A DNA stretch of 40,167 nucleotides from Gemmatimonadales bacterium. Lineage in GTDB: Bacteria > Gemmatimonadota > Gemmatimonadetes > Gemmatimonadales > JACORV01. The stretch is from the NCBI GenBank assembly GCA_035502185.1, contig DATJUT010000075.1:1-40167 (forward strand), written 5' to 3'. Below are positions 8,450-16,627 of this stretch, piece by piece. Each line of letters opens with the position of its first letter. The stretch's first letter is position 1. The notes beneath the pieces were generated by a model that was not told where the DNA came from, did no database searches, and saw only the letters and a list, made by a program, of their open reading frames with translations. Both the position numbers and the translations under genes were made by a program.

Positions 8450-8943
8450 TTCACCCTACCGCCTTCATCGCGCCGGGCGCCGACGTCATGGGCGACGTGC
8501 GCCTCGGGCCCGAGTCGAGCGTCTGGTACCAGTGCGTGCTGCGGGGCGACATCGACGCCATCACGCTGGGCGCGCGCTCCGACGTCCAGGACCTCACCAT
8601 GGTGCACGTGGACGAGGGGGTGCCCTGCACGATCGGCGCCGGCGTCGGGATCGGCCACCGCTGCATCCTCCACGGCTGCACCATCGAAGACGACTGCCTG
8701 ATCGGAATGGGGAGCATCCTGCTCAACGGCGTGCACGTCGGCACGGGCTCGGTGATCGGCGCGGGGGCCGTGGTACCCGAGGGGATGCGCATCCCGCCAG
8801 GCTCGCTCGTGATGGGCGTGCCGGCCAAGGTGCGGCGGCCGGTGGACGACGCGCTCCGCTCCCGCATCCGGCTGACGGTCGAGCACTACGTGGCGCTGGC
8901 GCGTCTGCACGCCGAAGGACGCTTCGCCAGGCCGCTGCCGTGA
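8413..8943 (+). CDS. gamma-carbonic-anhydrase-like hexapeptide-repeat protein
   Basis: 176 residues. Left-handed beta-helix of hexapeptide repeats, as in the YrdA/CaiE/gamma-carbonic anhydrase family, which forms trimers with metal at subunit interfaces. The three metal-ligand histidines expected of the family are visible: one in MVHVDEG and two, five residues apart, in GHRCILHGC. The opening HPTAFIAPGADVMGDV and the closing LVMGVPAKVRR are typical. A short C-terminal helix (VEHYVALARLH) follows. No ATG or GTG lies directly at the first repeat; ATG 8413 gives a 12-residue N-terminal extension of normal length and overlaps the kinase gene by 37 nt, so expression is probably coupled to it. Whether it hydrates CO2 cannot be told: many family members are inactive or act on other substrates. 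Confidence 0.85.
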   Translation: MGPGGHSPRAPVVHPTAFIAPGADVMGDVRLGPESSVWYQCVLRGDIDAITLGARSDVQDLTMVHVDEGVPCTIGAGVGIGHRCILHGCTIEDDCLIGMGSILLNGVHVGTGSVIGAGAVVPEGMRIPPGSLVMGVPAKVRRPVDDALRSRIRLTVEHYVALARLHAEGRFARPLP

Positions 8944-9021
8944 CGCGCGCCGAGGCCGTTTCGCAAGCTTTGTGATGTGAATAGCGGGGAAGCGGCCTGC
9001 GACGCGGGTTCTCGCGGGGTG

Positions 9022-9050
9022 TTGGCGCGCAGCGGAGAGGCCTCTAGATT
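9022..9050 (+). promoter_or_regulatory. sigma70-like promoter for the ribonucleotide reductase gene
   Basis: -35 TTGGCG (9022-9027), 17-nt spacer, -10 TAGATT (9045-9050). Transcription from about 9057 would give a leader of about 90 nt before ATG 9148. The leader has a short hairpin (CCGCA...TGCGG, about 9057-9075) of unknown meaning; the 204-nt gap 8944-9147 holds no gene. Confidence 0.5.
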
Positions 9051-9147
9051 GCTCCCCCGCAACTCTTTCCTGCGGTAACGGTTAGCTCACTGACCGCACC
9101 AGGACAAACCGCCGGGCCACTTCGGGTCCGCTTGTGGAGTTTCGAGC

Positions 9148-11673
9148 ATGGTTTCAGGCAAGTCGGCAGGACGCAGCGAGCTCGAGCTGAGCGCCAACGC
9201 GCTCACGGTCCTGGAGCGCCGCTATCTGGTGAAGAACGAGGCGGGCCAGGCGGCGGAGTCGCCGGACGAGCTGTTCCGGCGGGTGGCGCGGACCATCGCG
9301 GCGCCCGACCGCAGCTACGGCGCCTCGGACGGCGCGGCCGAGGCCCTGGCCGAGGAGTTCTTCCGCGTGATGGCCGAGCGGAAGTGGATGCCGAACAGCC
9401 CTACGCTGATGAACGCGGGCCGGCCGCTGGGCCAGCTCTCCGCGTGCTTCGTGCTGCCGGTGGACGACGCGCTGTCGAACGGGGCCAGCGGCATCTACGA
9501 CACGCTGCGGGCGATGGCGCTGGTGCACCAGTCGGGCGGCGGCACCGGGTTCGCCTTCTCGCGGCTGCGGCCCAAGAACGACGTGGTGCGCTCCACGATG
9601 GGCGTGGCGTCCGGGCCCGTCTCCTTCATGAAGCTGTACGACGCCTCGACCGACGTGGTGAAGCAGGGGGGGACCCGCCGCGGCGCGAACATGGGGATCC
9701 TGCGGGTCGACCACCCGGACATCCTCGATTTCGTGGCGTGCAAGGACGACACCAGCGAAGTCACCAACTTCAACATCTCGGTGGCGGTCACCGACGAGTT
9801 CATGGCGGCGGTGGCAGCGGGCACGAAGTACGAGCTGCGGCACCCGCGCACGGGAAGGGTGACGGGCAAGCTCGACGCGCGCGAGGTCTTCGACCGCGTG
9901 GTGGCCGGCGCGTGGAAGACCGGGGAGCCGGGCGTCTTCTTCGTCGACCGCGCGAACCGGTACAACCCGGTGCCCCAGCTGGGCGCCTACGAGGCCACCA
10001 ACCCGTGCGGCGAGCAGCCGCTGCTGCCCTACGACGTCTGCAACCTGGGATCGATCAACCTCGGCCTGTTCGTGCGGGACCAGGCGATCCAGTGGGACGA
10101 TCTGAGGCAGACGGTGCACCTGTGCACCCACTTTCTCGACAACGTCATCGACGCGAACAAGTACCCGCTGCCCGAGATCGACGAGCTGGCCAAGCGGATC
10201 CGCCGCGTCGGGCTGGGCGTGATGGGGTGGGCGGACATGCTGGTGCGGCTCGGCGTGCCGTACAACTCGGACGCCGCCGTGGAGTTCGCCCGGCAGGTGA
10301 TGGCGTTCGTGGACGAAGAGGCGAAGTGCGAGTCGGAGCGCCTCGCCGAGCAGCGCGGCACCTTCTCCGAGTGGGAGCGGAGCATCTGGGGCCCGGAGGC
10401 CACCTGCGCGCGGGACGCGCGGGGTGAGCGCATCCGGCCGATGCGCCGGCTCCGGAACTGCAATCTCACCACGGTGGCGCCCACCGGGACGATCTCGATC
10501 ATCGCGGGCTGCTCGAGCGGGATCGAGCCGCTGTTCGCGGTCGCATTCCTCAGGAACCAGGCCGGCACCCTGATGCCGGACGTGAACGAGGACTTCGTCG
10601 CGTACGCCAGGGCGGGTGGGTGGTACAGCGAAGCGCTGATGCAGCGCATCGCCGAGGAAGGCCACATCCACTTCCCGGAAGTGCCCGAGCTGATCCAGCA
10701 CGTGTTCGTCACCGCGCACGACGTGACGCCCGAGTGGCACATCCGGATGCAGGCGGCCTTCCAGGACTTCACGGACTCGGCCATCAGCAAGACGTGCAAC
10801 TTCCCCGAGACGGCGACCCGGGACGACGTGCGCCGGATCTACGAGCAGGCCTACTCTCTCGGATGCAAGGGCGTGACCGTGTACCGCGACAACAGCCGGC
10901 CGATGCAGGTGCTCTCGACCGGGAAGACGGCGAAGGAAGTGGCCGGGAACGACGCGCCGGCGGCGGGCGACCATTCCGTCCCGCCGGTCGCCGGCCCCGG
11001 CCCGGTGCCGGCGGCCGAGCGCGAGCTGGCGGAGGCGCGCGGGCAGCTCGCGGAGCTGGAGGCGGAGCTCGGGCGGGTGCGCCGCCAGCTGCACGAGTCG
11101 GAGGCGGAGAACGCGCAGCGGCGGCTCAAGCGCTCGCGCCCCGACCTGCTGCGCGGCATGACGCGCCGCATCGAGACGCCGCTCGGCACCGCGTACGTCA
11201 CGATCACCGAGGACGAGCGCGGCCAGCCGTTCGAGGTGTTCATCTCGCTGGGCAAGGCCGGCGCGCCCCTGATGGCCGACGTCGAAGCCATCGGCCGGCT
11301 GATCTCGCTGTCGCTGCGGTCGGGGATCCCGATGGCGGAGATCCACCGCCAGCTGCGGGGGATCAGCAGCGACCGCGTCATCGGGCTCGGCCCCAACAAG
11401 GTGATGAGCGTGCCGGACGCCATCGGCATCGCCATCGAGAAGTGGATGCAGGAGAAACACGAAGGGGTGCAGCAGGACCTGCTGGTGTCGCCGGCTCCGG
11501 CGGGCGTCGCGCGTCCTGCGGCGGCCGGCGTGGAGGCCGATGGCACGCAGGGCATGCGCAGCGACGCCCACGTGCCGAACCTGCTCGGCGCCTGCCCCGA
11601 TTGCGGCTCGCAGCTCGAGTTCGCGGAGGGGTGCGTGAAGTGCCACGTCTGCGGGTACAGCGAGTGCGGGTGA
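9148..11673 (+). CDS. nrdJ: adenosylcobalamin-dependent (class II) ribonucleoside-diphosphate reductase
   Basis: 841 residues. Makes deoxyribonucleotides using a radical generated from adenosylcobalamin, without needing oxygen. The active-site loop NPCGEQPLLPYDVCNLGSINL-type sequence gives N285, C287 (thiyl radical cysteine by analogy with Thermotoga NrdJ) and E289; C100 and C298 correspond to the substrate-reducing cysteine pair. APTGTISIIAGCSSGIEP (from about 446) is the family's phosphate/finger-loop signature. After the barrel there is a charged Ala/Glu/Arg coiled coil at about 622-668, then a TSCPD domain (about 671-770) and a C-terminal zinc ribbon with CPDCG...CVKCHVCGYSECG, which supplies the mobile reducing cysteines. 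No nrdR or thioredoxin gene is next to it. Start ATG 9148 gives a normal N terminus; no strong Shine-Dalgarno is seen (GGAG at about 9136). Confidence 0.95.
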   Translation: MVSGKSAGRSELELSANALTVLERRYLVKNEAGQAAESPDELFRRVARTIAAPDRSYGASDGAAEALAEEFFRVMAERKWMPNSPTLMNAGRPLGQLSACFVLPVDDALSNGASGIYDTLRAMALVHQSGGGTGFAFSRLRPKNDVVRSTMGVASGPVSFMKLYDASTDVVKQGGTRRGANMGILRVDHPDILDFVACKDDTSEVTNFNISVAVTDEFMAAVAAGTKYELRHPRTGRVTGKLDAREVFDRVVAGAWKTGEPGVFFVDRANRYNPVPQLGAYEATNPCGEQPLLPYDVCNLGSINLGLFVRDQAIQWDDLRQTVHLCTHFLDNVIDANKYPLPEIDELAKRIRRVGLGVMGWADMLVRLGVPYNSDAAVEFARQVMAFVDEEAKCESERLAEQRGTFSEWERSIWGPEATCARDARGERIRPMRRLRNCNLTTVAPTGTISIIAGCSSGIEPLFAVAFLRNQAGTLMPDVNEDFVAYARAGGWYSEALMQRIAEEGHIHFPEVPELIQHVFVTAHDVTPEWHIRMQAAFQDFTDSAISKTCNFPETATRDDVRRIYEQAYSLGCKGVTVYRDNSRPMQVLSTGKTAKEVAGNDAPAAGDHSVPPVAGPGPVPAAERELAEARGQLAELEAELGRVRRQLHESEAENAQRRLKRSRPDLLRGMTRRIETPLGTAYVTITEDERGQPFEVFISLGKAGAPLMADVEAIGRLISLSLRSGIPMAEIHRQLRGISSDRVIGLGPNKVMSVPDAIGIAIEKWMQEKHEGVQQDLLVSPAPAGVARPAAAGVEADGTQGMRSDAHVPNLLGACPDCGSQLEFAEGCVKCHVCGYSECG

Positions 11674-11714
11674 GCGTCCGCTCCGCGTAGCGACGCCGCG
11701 CACGCGCGCGGCCA

Positions 11715-11752
11715 CCGCCCGGCCCCCGCCCCACGGGGGCCGGCGGCGTTTT
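11715..11752 (+). terminator. intrinsic terminator after nrdJ
   Basis: Inverted repeat CGGCCCCCG (11720-11728), loop CCCCA, CGGGGGCCG (11734-11742), with further partial pairing outside it and TTTT at 11749-11752. Strong GC stem plus U tract on the plus strand; no matching U tract for the convergent GNAT gene. Confidence 0.85.
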
Positions 11753-11756
11753 CCCC

Positions 11757-12251
11757 TCAGCGCAGCCGCATCTCGTTGGTCGGGGCGAAGCCGAGCCGCT
11801 CGTACAGGGGCCGGCCCTCGTCGGAGGCGTGCAGGGTGACCACCCGGAGCCGGCGCTCGCGCACGTAGCCCAGCACGTGCTCCATCAGCAGCGCGGCGAC
11901 GCCACGGCGACGCCAGGCCCGCTCGACGAACACGTTCATCACGTAGGCCTCGGCGCCGGCGAGCACGCCCGGTCCGTCCCGCCCCGGCCGCGGGAGCATG
12001 GGCCGCAGCTGGATGCCGGCGCCGCCCACCACCAGCCCGGGCCGCGTGACGGGCTCCGCCAGCCAGCCGAGGTAGCTCCCCGCGGCCACCCACTCCCCGA
12101 TCAAGGGCTCGGTCGCGGACCGCAGCTCCGCGGCCGTGCTCTCGTCGGCGATCTGGCCCATGTCCCGGAACATCTCGACGCGGTGCTTGGCGAGCATGGG
12201 CGCGTCGTTCGGACCGGCCGGCCGGATCCTGAAACTGACACCCTCGTTCAT
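11757..12251 (-). CDS. GNAT-family N-acetyltransferase
   Basis: 164 residues. GNAT fold: N-terminal IRPAGPNDAPMLAKHR strand-helix, central strand, then the acetyl-CoA site RRRGVAALLMEHVLGYVRER (the R/Q-x-x-G-x-G/A pyrophosphate loop, here RRRGVA) and the terminal YERLGFAPTNEMRL motif. Acetyl acceptor unknown. ATG 12251 is chosen because it starts the domain; the open frame continues upstream only as an antisense shadow of the MFS gene. Diverges from the MFS gene, with 66 nt between the starts. The intergenic CTAACATTAG (12256-12265) is a palindrome that could serve as -10 on either strand. Confidence 0.87.
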   Translation of the reverse strand: MNEGVSFRIRPAGPNDAPMLAKHRVEMFRDMGQIADESTAAELRSATEPLIGEWVAAGSYLGWLAEPVTRPGLVVGGAGIQLRPMLPRPGRDGPGVLAGAEAYVMNVFVERAWRRRGVAALLMEHVLGYVRERRLRVVTLHASDEGRPLYERLGFAPTNEMRLR

Positions 12252-12262
12252 GGGTCTAACAT
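12235..12262 (+). promoter_or_regulatory. possible promoter for the MFS gene
   Basis: -35 CTGACA (12235-12240, inside the start of the GNAT gene), 16-nt spacer, -10 TAACAT (12257-12262). The -10 sits in the palindrome CTAACATTAG, so the same bases can be read as TAATGT for the divergent GNAT gene, though I find no convincing -35 there. Confidence 0.35.
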
Positions 12263-12317
12263 TAGTCCGCGTCCCTTGCCTTCGCGAGACGGCCCCCCGA
12301 CATTGTGGGCCTTCCCA

Positions 12318-13502
12318 ATGGCCAAACTCGTAGTCCTGTTCATCACCGCGTTCGTGGACATGGTGGGGTTCGCCCTCGTGCTGCCCCTCCTGCCGTATTA
12401 CGCCAAGGAGTACGGCGCCACCGCCCTCCTCGTGGGCGTGCTCGTGTCGTCGTTCTCGGTCGCGCAGCTCGCGATGGCGCCGCTGTGGGGCCGCGCGTCC
12501 GACCGCTACGGGCGCCGGCCGATGATCATCGCCGGCCTGGCGCTCTCGGCCGTGGCGTACGCGGTGTTCGCCTTCGCGGGCTCGGTGTGGCTGCTGCTGC
12601 TCTCGCGGGTGGTGCAGGGGATGGGCGGCGGGACGATCGGCGTGGTGCAGGCGTACGTCGCCGACGCCACGCCCCCGGACCAGCGGACCAGGAGCCTGGG
12701 GTGGCTGTCGGCGGTGACGAGCCTCGGTGCGGTCGTGGGTCCCGCCTTCGGATCGATTCTCGACCAGGCCGGCGGCCAGCGGGCGCCGGGCCTGGCGGCG
12801 GCGGCGTTGGCGACGCTGATCGCGGTGTTCGCCTGGCGATTCCTGCGGGAGTCGAGGGAGATGCGCCCCCCGGGTGCCATCCGCGCCGCCTCCCGCACGG
12901 GCGCCGTGGCGCTCCGGCGCGTGCTCTCGCACCCGCGCGAACCGGCGTCGCGGCTCATCTGGATCTACGCCATCGCGATCGGTGCCTTCTACGGGACGGG
13001 ACCCACGATGCCGCTGCTCCTCTCGGCGCGTCTCGGCGTGACCGAGCACACCATCGGCTACTTCTTCATGTACTTCGGCGCCATGGGCGTCATCGCGCGC
13101 GCCGGCCTGCTGGGCTGGGTGCTCGGCCGTCTGGGTGAGGCGCGCCTGTCGCGCCTGGGGATCGGGCTGCTGGCCGCGGGCCTGTGCCTGCTCTCGGTCG
13201 CGCGGAGCTACCCGGTGCTCATGGCGTCGATGACGCTGATGCCGTTGGGCACGGCGTTTCTCTTCCCGTGCGTGACCGGGCTGCTCTCCCAGGTGGTGCC
13301 CGGGACGGACCGGGGACTGTACATGGGCGTGCAGCAGACCTTCGGTGGCGTGTCACGCGTCGCGTTTCCGGTCGCGGCGGGCTACGCGATGGACCAGTTC
13401 GGGTACGGGACGCCGTTCCTCGCTGCCGCCGTGATGGTGCTGATCACGCTGCCGCTCACCAGCGCGATGGCGGGGTACGCGGCGGCGCAGTGCGAGACGT
13501 GA
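12318..13502 (+). CDS. MFS transporter, 12-helix drug/multidrug type
   Basis: 394 residues, inner membrane. Twelve hydrophobic helices in two sets of six. Motif A between helices 2 and 3 reads GRASDRYGRRPM (about residues 57-68), the proton-antiport hallmark of the TetA/Bcr group, and helix 5 has the SLGAVVGPAFGSIL sequence (motif C-like GxxxGPxxG) seen in exporters. Substrate cannot be read from sequence. ATG 12318 starts just before helix 1. Convergent with the HExxH protein gene; the stops are 12 nt apart. Confidence 0.9.
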   Translation: MAKLVVLFITAFVDMVGFALVLPLLPYYAKEYGATALLVGVLVSSFSVAQLAMAPLWGRASDRYGRRPMIIAGLALSAVAYAVFAFAGSVWLLLLSRVVQGMGGGTIGVVQAYVADATPPDQRTRSLGWLSAVTSLGAVVGPAFGSILDQAGGQRAPGLAAAALATLIAVFAWRFLRESREMRPPGAIRAASRTGAVALRRVLSHPREPASRLIWIYAIAIGAFYGTGPTMPLLLSARLGVTEHTIGYFFMYFGAMGVIARAGLLGWVLGRLGEARLSRLGIGLLAAGLCLLSVARSYPVLMASMTLMPLGTAFLFPCVTGLLSQVVPGTDRGLYMGVQQTFGGVSRVAFPVAAGYAMDQFGYGTPFLAAAVMVLITLPLTSAMAGYAAAQCET

Positions 13503-13518
13503 GCGTCTCGCCGCTCAC
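13492..13518. terminator. possible bidirectional terminator with two alternative hairpins
   Basis: Between the convergent stops of the MFS and HExxH genes two mutually exclusive stems can form: GCGAGACG (13492-13499)/CGTCTCGC (13504-13511) with a TGAG loop, and GTGAGCG (13499-13505)/CGCTCAC (13512-13518) with a 6-nt loop. No U tract follows on either strand, so a terminator role is inferred from position only. Confidence 0.35.
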
Positions 13519-14987
13519 TTCGCCACGGGCACGATCTCCAGGCGGCCCGCCCGCCGCGCGACGATCGCGCGCTCGGCCGTGAGGCTCAATCCAGGCGCCT
13601 CGATCTTCAGGTCGTCGCGCGCGACCGCCTGACCCTCCGCGACGGCGAGCGGGGCGCCCGCCGCCGTGATGCGCACCGAGTCCTCCGCTCCCACCACCGC
13701 CATGAACGTTCCCGCCCCCCGGTCCTGGACCGCGGGGGACGTGAATTCGGCGTCGAGGCCGCCGCCGCACGCGCGCACCCAGCGGGTGTGCAGCAGCACG
13801 GTCGCGTCCACCTGCAGCAGGTTCTGCGGATCGATCCCGCACAGGCCGAACCGCCGGCCGGGCAGGGAATCGGCGCGCAGCACGATCCTGAGCCCCGCCG
13901 GGGCGAGGATGCTGTCCACCTGGGCGCGGCGGATGGCGCGCAGCCGCGCGACGCCCGCCGCCGCGCTCCGGCCGAGCGCCGCCGTGTCCACCGCGCGCGC
14001 CGCTCGCGCCCGCAACGCCCGCTCCGGGTCCCGATAGCCCGACGCCTCGGCCAGCTCGTCCAGCAGGGTCAGGTCGCGCCGCTCGAGATCGGCGCGCCAG
14101 GCCGGCCCGGCCAGCCGGTCCAACAGCAGACCCATCGCCGGCCCCGTCTGGTAGAAGCGGAGCCGCAGCGACTGGCGCACGTCGGCCGTGAGACTGTCGA
14201 GGCGGACGCGGTGCCGGTCCACCTCGGCCTCGGCACCCGCGCGCCAGGGGAACGCCGGATCGCTCGACGCCAGCTCCAGCGAGCGGACCAGCACGTACTC
14301 CGCGAGCCCTTCGTTCAGCTCCGCCATCGTCTCGAACTCGGCGAACTGACTCCCGAGCGTGCGGTGCCGGGCTTCCCGCGCGGCGACGAACTCGCGGGTC
14401 CGCTCGCGCAGCTCCGCACCGGTGCGCGCGGCCAGGGCCCGGCTCAGCAGCCGGCCCTCGAGCGCCCAGCCGGCTTCGTTGACGGGATCGAAGACGGGGT
14501 AGCTGCTGACCAGGAACGCGTTCTCGCCGGAACCGAACTTCCGTTCGTCGCGCGCGACGGAGCGCTCGAACACGTGAAAGGCCTCGTGGGCCGTCGTCCC
14601 CACGAGCAGCGCCTCGGAGGCGTCCGGGAAGACGAACACCTGTGCCACCGGCCGGCCGCCGAGCGTCGTGCCGGTGCTGGCCGCGGTGCGGAGGGCGGCC
14701 GGCTGCCATGCGGCGCCGTCCACGCCGGGGACGGACGCGAACCCCTCGGGCGGCGCTCCCGGTCCCCAATTCACGAGCAGGATGCCCCGCTCCGGCACCA
14801 CGTACAGGACCGGGATCGTCTCGGGCCGGAAGCCGGGCCAGAGGGCGCCGGGATGCGCGGCCGTGAGGCGCTGCAGGGCGGCGTTCGCGGCGGCCAGCCG
14901 CTCGATGGCGGGGCGCGAGGCGTCCTGGGCGGCGAGCGGGGTGGCGGCTGCGGCGAGGGCGAGGAGGGCGAGGAGCGGAGTGCGCAT
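13515..14987 (-). CDS. secreted HExxH protein, probable zinc metallopeptidase
   Basis: 490 residues, not a family I recognise by name. A signal peptide (MRTPLLALLALAAAATPLAAQ) sends it out of the cytoplasm. Residues 131-141 read TTAHEAFHVFE, giving the zinc-binding H134-E135-x-x-H138, and 88 residues later comes N225-E226-G-L-A-E230, which fits the NExxAE third-ligand motif of gluzincin peptidases. The rest is helical to about residue 360, then beta-rich near the C terminus (LCGIDPQNLLQVD, RWVRACGGGLDAEF). The cysteines near 395 and 420 could form a disulfide. Start ATG 14987 is preceded by GAGG 7 nt upstream; an in-frame ATG at 15035 would add 16 residues before the signal peptide and is rejected. 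Faces the MFS gene. Confidence 0.72.
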   Translation of the reverse strand: MRTPLLALLALAAAATPLAAQDASRPAIERLAAANAALQRLTAAHPGALWPGFRPETIPVLYVVPERGILLVNWGPGAPPEGFASVPGVDGAAWQPAALRTAASTGTTLGGRPVAQVFVFPDASEALLVGTTAHEAFHVFERSVARDERKFGSGENAFLVSSYPVFDPVNEAGWALEGRLLSRALAARTGAELRERTREFVAAREARHRTLGSQFAEFETMAELNEGLAEYVLVRSLELASSDPAFPWRAGAEAEVDRHRVRLDSLTADVRQSLRLRFYQTGPAMGLLLDRLAGPAWRADLERRDLTLLDELAEASGYRDPERALRARAARAVDTAALGRSAAAGVARLRAIRRAQVDSILAPAGLRIVLRADSLPGRRFGLCGIDPQNLLQVDATVLLHTRWVRACGGGLDAEFTSPAVQDRGAGTFMAVVGAEDSVRITAAGAPLAVAEGQAVARDDLKIEAPGLSLTAERAIVARRAGRLEIVPVAK

Positions 14988-15055
14988 GGGAGATCCTCGG
15001 TCCGGTCGACAGATAGATGCCGGCGGGCACGGCATCGTCGCAAGGCGGCGGTGTG

Positions 15056-15165
15056 GGGTGAGGTGCGAGAAGTGAGACGTTCAAGCGAGAGGTGAGGCTC
15101 ACCTCTCACTTTCGCTTCTCACCTCTCACTTCACCGTCTCACCCCTTACCTCTCACCTCTCACAG
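15056..15165. repeat. nested inverted repeats and CTCACCTCTCAC direct repeats
   Basis: Low-complexity block in the 200-nt gap between divergent genes. Direct copies of CTCACCTCTCAC(T) at 15098-15110, 15118-15130 and 15152-15163. A perfect 21-nt palindrome, GAGAGGTGAG-G-CTCACCTCTC, at 15087-15107. An outer pair GTGAGACG (15072-15079)/CGTCTCAC (15135-15142), and AAGCG (15083-15087)/CGCTT (15113-15117). The left half is the G-rich strand version of the right half, so the whole block could fold into one long hairpin. Confidence 0.8.
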
Positions 15166-15187
15166 TGGGTGGAGGTATGTTCGCCTC

Positions 15188-16624
15188 ATGTCCAACCCGT
15201 CAACCGGGGACCTTCCCGGACCCGAGTTTCGCCGCGCCATGCACCGCGTCGCCGACCTCGTCGCCGACTACCTGGACCACGTCGGCGACTATCCTGTGCT
15301 GCCCAAGGTGGGTCCCGGCGACGTGCGGGCCCTGCTCGCCGCCGTGCCGCCGAAGGACCCCGAGCCCCTCGATCGGGTGCTCGACGACTACCGCCGCGTC
15401 ATCGAGCCCAACGTCACGCACTGGAACCACCCCGGCTTCATGGCCTTCTTCGGCATCACGGGCTCGGGACCCGGCATCCTGGGCGAGGCGCTCGCCGCGG
15501 GGCTCAACGTCAACGCGATGCTGTGGCGCACCAGCCCCGCCGCGACCGAGCTCGAGGAGGTCGTCACCGACTGGCTGCGCCAGATGATCGGATTGCCGGA
15601 GCCGTTCCGCGGTCACATCAACGACACCGCCTCCGTATCCACCTTCCTGGCGCTCGCCGCCGCGCGCGACCGCGCCCCGGGCCTCGAGATCCGCGAGCGG
15701 GGCATGGCCGGCCGGGCCGACGTGCCCCCGCTCGTCGTCTACGCGAGCGAGCAGGCGCACTCGTCCGTGGACAAGGCCGTGATCGCGCTCGGCCTCGGCC
15801 TCGACCACCTCCGCAAGGTGCCGGTGGACGCCGAGTTCCGGATGGACGCGCTCGCGCTCGAGGCGATGGTCGCCGAGGACCGCATCCACGGACGCCTGCC
15901 CATCGCGGTGGTGGCGACCACCGGCACCACCTCCACCACCAGCGTGGACCCCGTGCAGGCCATCGCTGCCGTGTGCCGCCGCGAGGCCATCTGGCTCCAC
16001 GTGGATGCCGCCTATGGCGGCGCGGCGGCCATCTGTCCCGAGTTCCGCCCGTTGTTCGACGGGATGGAGCAGGCGGACTCGGTCGTCGTGAACCCCCACA
16101 AGTGGCTGTTCACGCCGGTGGACTGCTCGGTGCTGCTGGTGCGCGAGGCCGCGTCGCTCAGGAACGCTTTCTCGCTGGTGCCGGATTACCTGCGCACCGA
16201 CGAAGAGGGCGTCACGAACCTGATGGACTACGGCATCCAGCTCGGGCGCCGGTTCCGGGCCCTCAAGCTGTGGATGGTGATCCGTGCCTTCGGGGTCGCG
16301 GGGATTCGCGAGCGCATCCGCCATCACTGCGCGCTGGCGCAGGAGCTGGCGGGATGGGTGCGGGCCGAGCCGGGCTTCGAGCTGTCGGCGCCGGTGCCCT
16401 TCAGCGTGGTGTGCTGCCGGGCGGTGCGCGGTGCGACCGGCGAGGAGCAGGATCGCTTCAACGAGCGGGTCATCAACGAGGTCAACGCCGCGGGCTCGGT
16501 GTTCCTCGCGCCCACCCGCCTCCGGGGCCGGCTGGTGATCAGGGTCGCGATCGGCAACCTGCGCACCGAGCGCCGCCACGTCCAGCAGGCATGGGCACTC
16601 ATCCGGAAGGCGGCCGCCGGCTGA
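15188..16624 (+). CDS. group II PLP-dependent amino-acid decarboxylase (aromatic type)
   Basis: 478 residues. Member of the pyridoxal-phosphate decarboxylase family that includes aromatic-L-amino-acid, tyrosine and tryptophan decarboxylases. The PLP-binding lysine is K305 in NPHKWLF, the cofactor-pairing aspartate D273 in HVDAAYGG. N-terminal HWNHPGFMAFF and the LNVNAMLWRTSPAATELE stretch match the substrate-side segment of DDC-type enzymes, where the aromatic substrate packs. The exact amino acid is not predictable. Start ATG 15188; a TATGTT hexamer at 15176-15181 is only 6 nt before it, so a leaderless mRNA is possible, but no good -35 box is seen. Stop is 3 nt from the stop of the convergent flavin reductase gene. 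Confidence 0.9.
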   Translation: MSNPSTGDLPGPEFRRAMHRVADLVADYLDHVGDYPVLPKVGPGDVRALLAAVPPKDPEPLDRVLDDYRRVIEPNVTHWNHPGFMAFFGITGSGPGILGEALAAGLNVNAMLWRTSPAATELEEVVTDWLRQMIGLPEPFRGHINDTASVSTFLALAAARDRAPGLEIRERGMAGRADVPPLVVYASEQAHSSVDKAVIALGLGLDHLRKVPVDAEFRMDALALEAMVAEDRIHGRLPIAVVATTGTTSTTSVDPVQAIAAVCRREAIWLHVDAAYGGAAAICPEFRPLFDGMEQADSVVVNPHKWLFTPVDCSVLLVREAASLRNAFSLVPDYLRTDEEGVTNLMDYGIQLGRRFRALKLWMVIRAFGVAGIRERIRHHCALAQELAGWVRAEPGFELSAPVPFSVVCCRAVRGATGEEQDRFNERVINEVNAAGSVFLAPTRLRGRLVIRVAIGNLRTERRHVQQAWALIRKAAAG

Positions 16625-16627
16625 GGT

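Noticed and set aside
8944-9147. Annotating a cobalamin riboswitch before nrdJ
   Set aside because: Only fragments resemble the consensus, the spacing does not fit and a promoter lies between them; kept as a low-interest finding to test.
11757-13049. 430-codon GNAT protein with a long N-terminal extension
   Set aside because: The extension is antisense to the MFS transporter gene; the acetyltransferase begins at ATG 12251.
15056-15165. CRISPR array
   Set aside because: The repeats are short, unevenly spaced, partly inverted, and lack uniform spacers; no cas genes are present.
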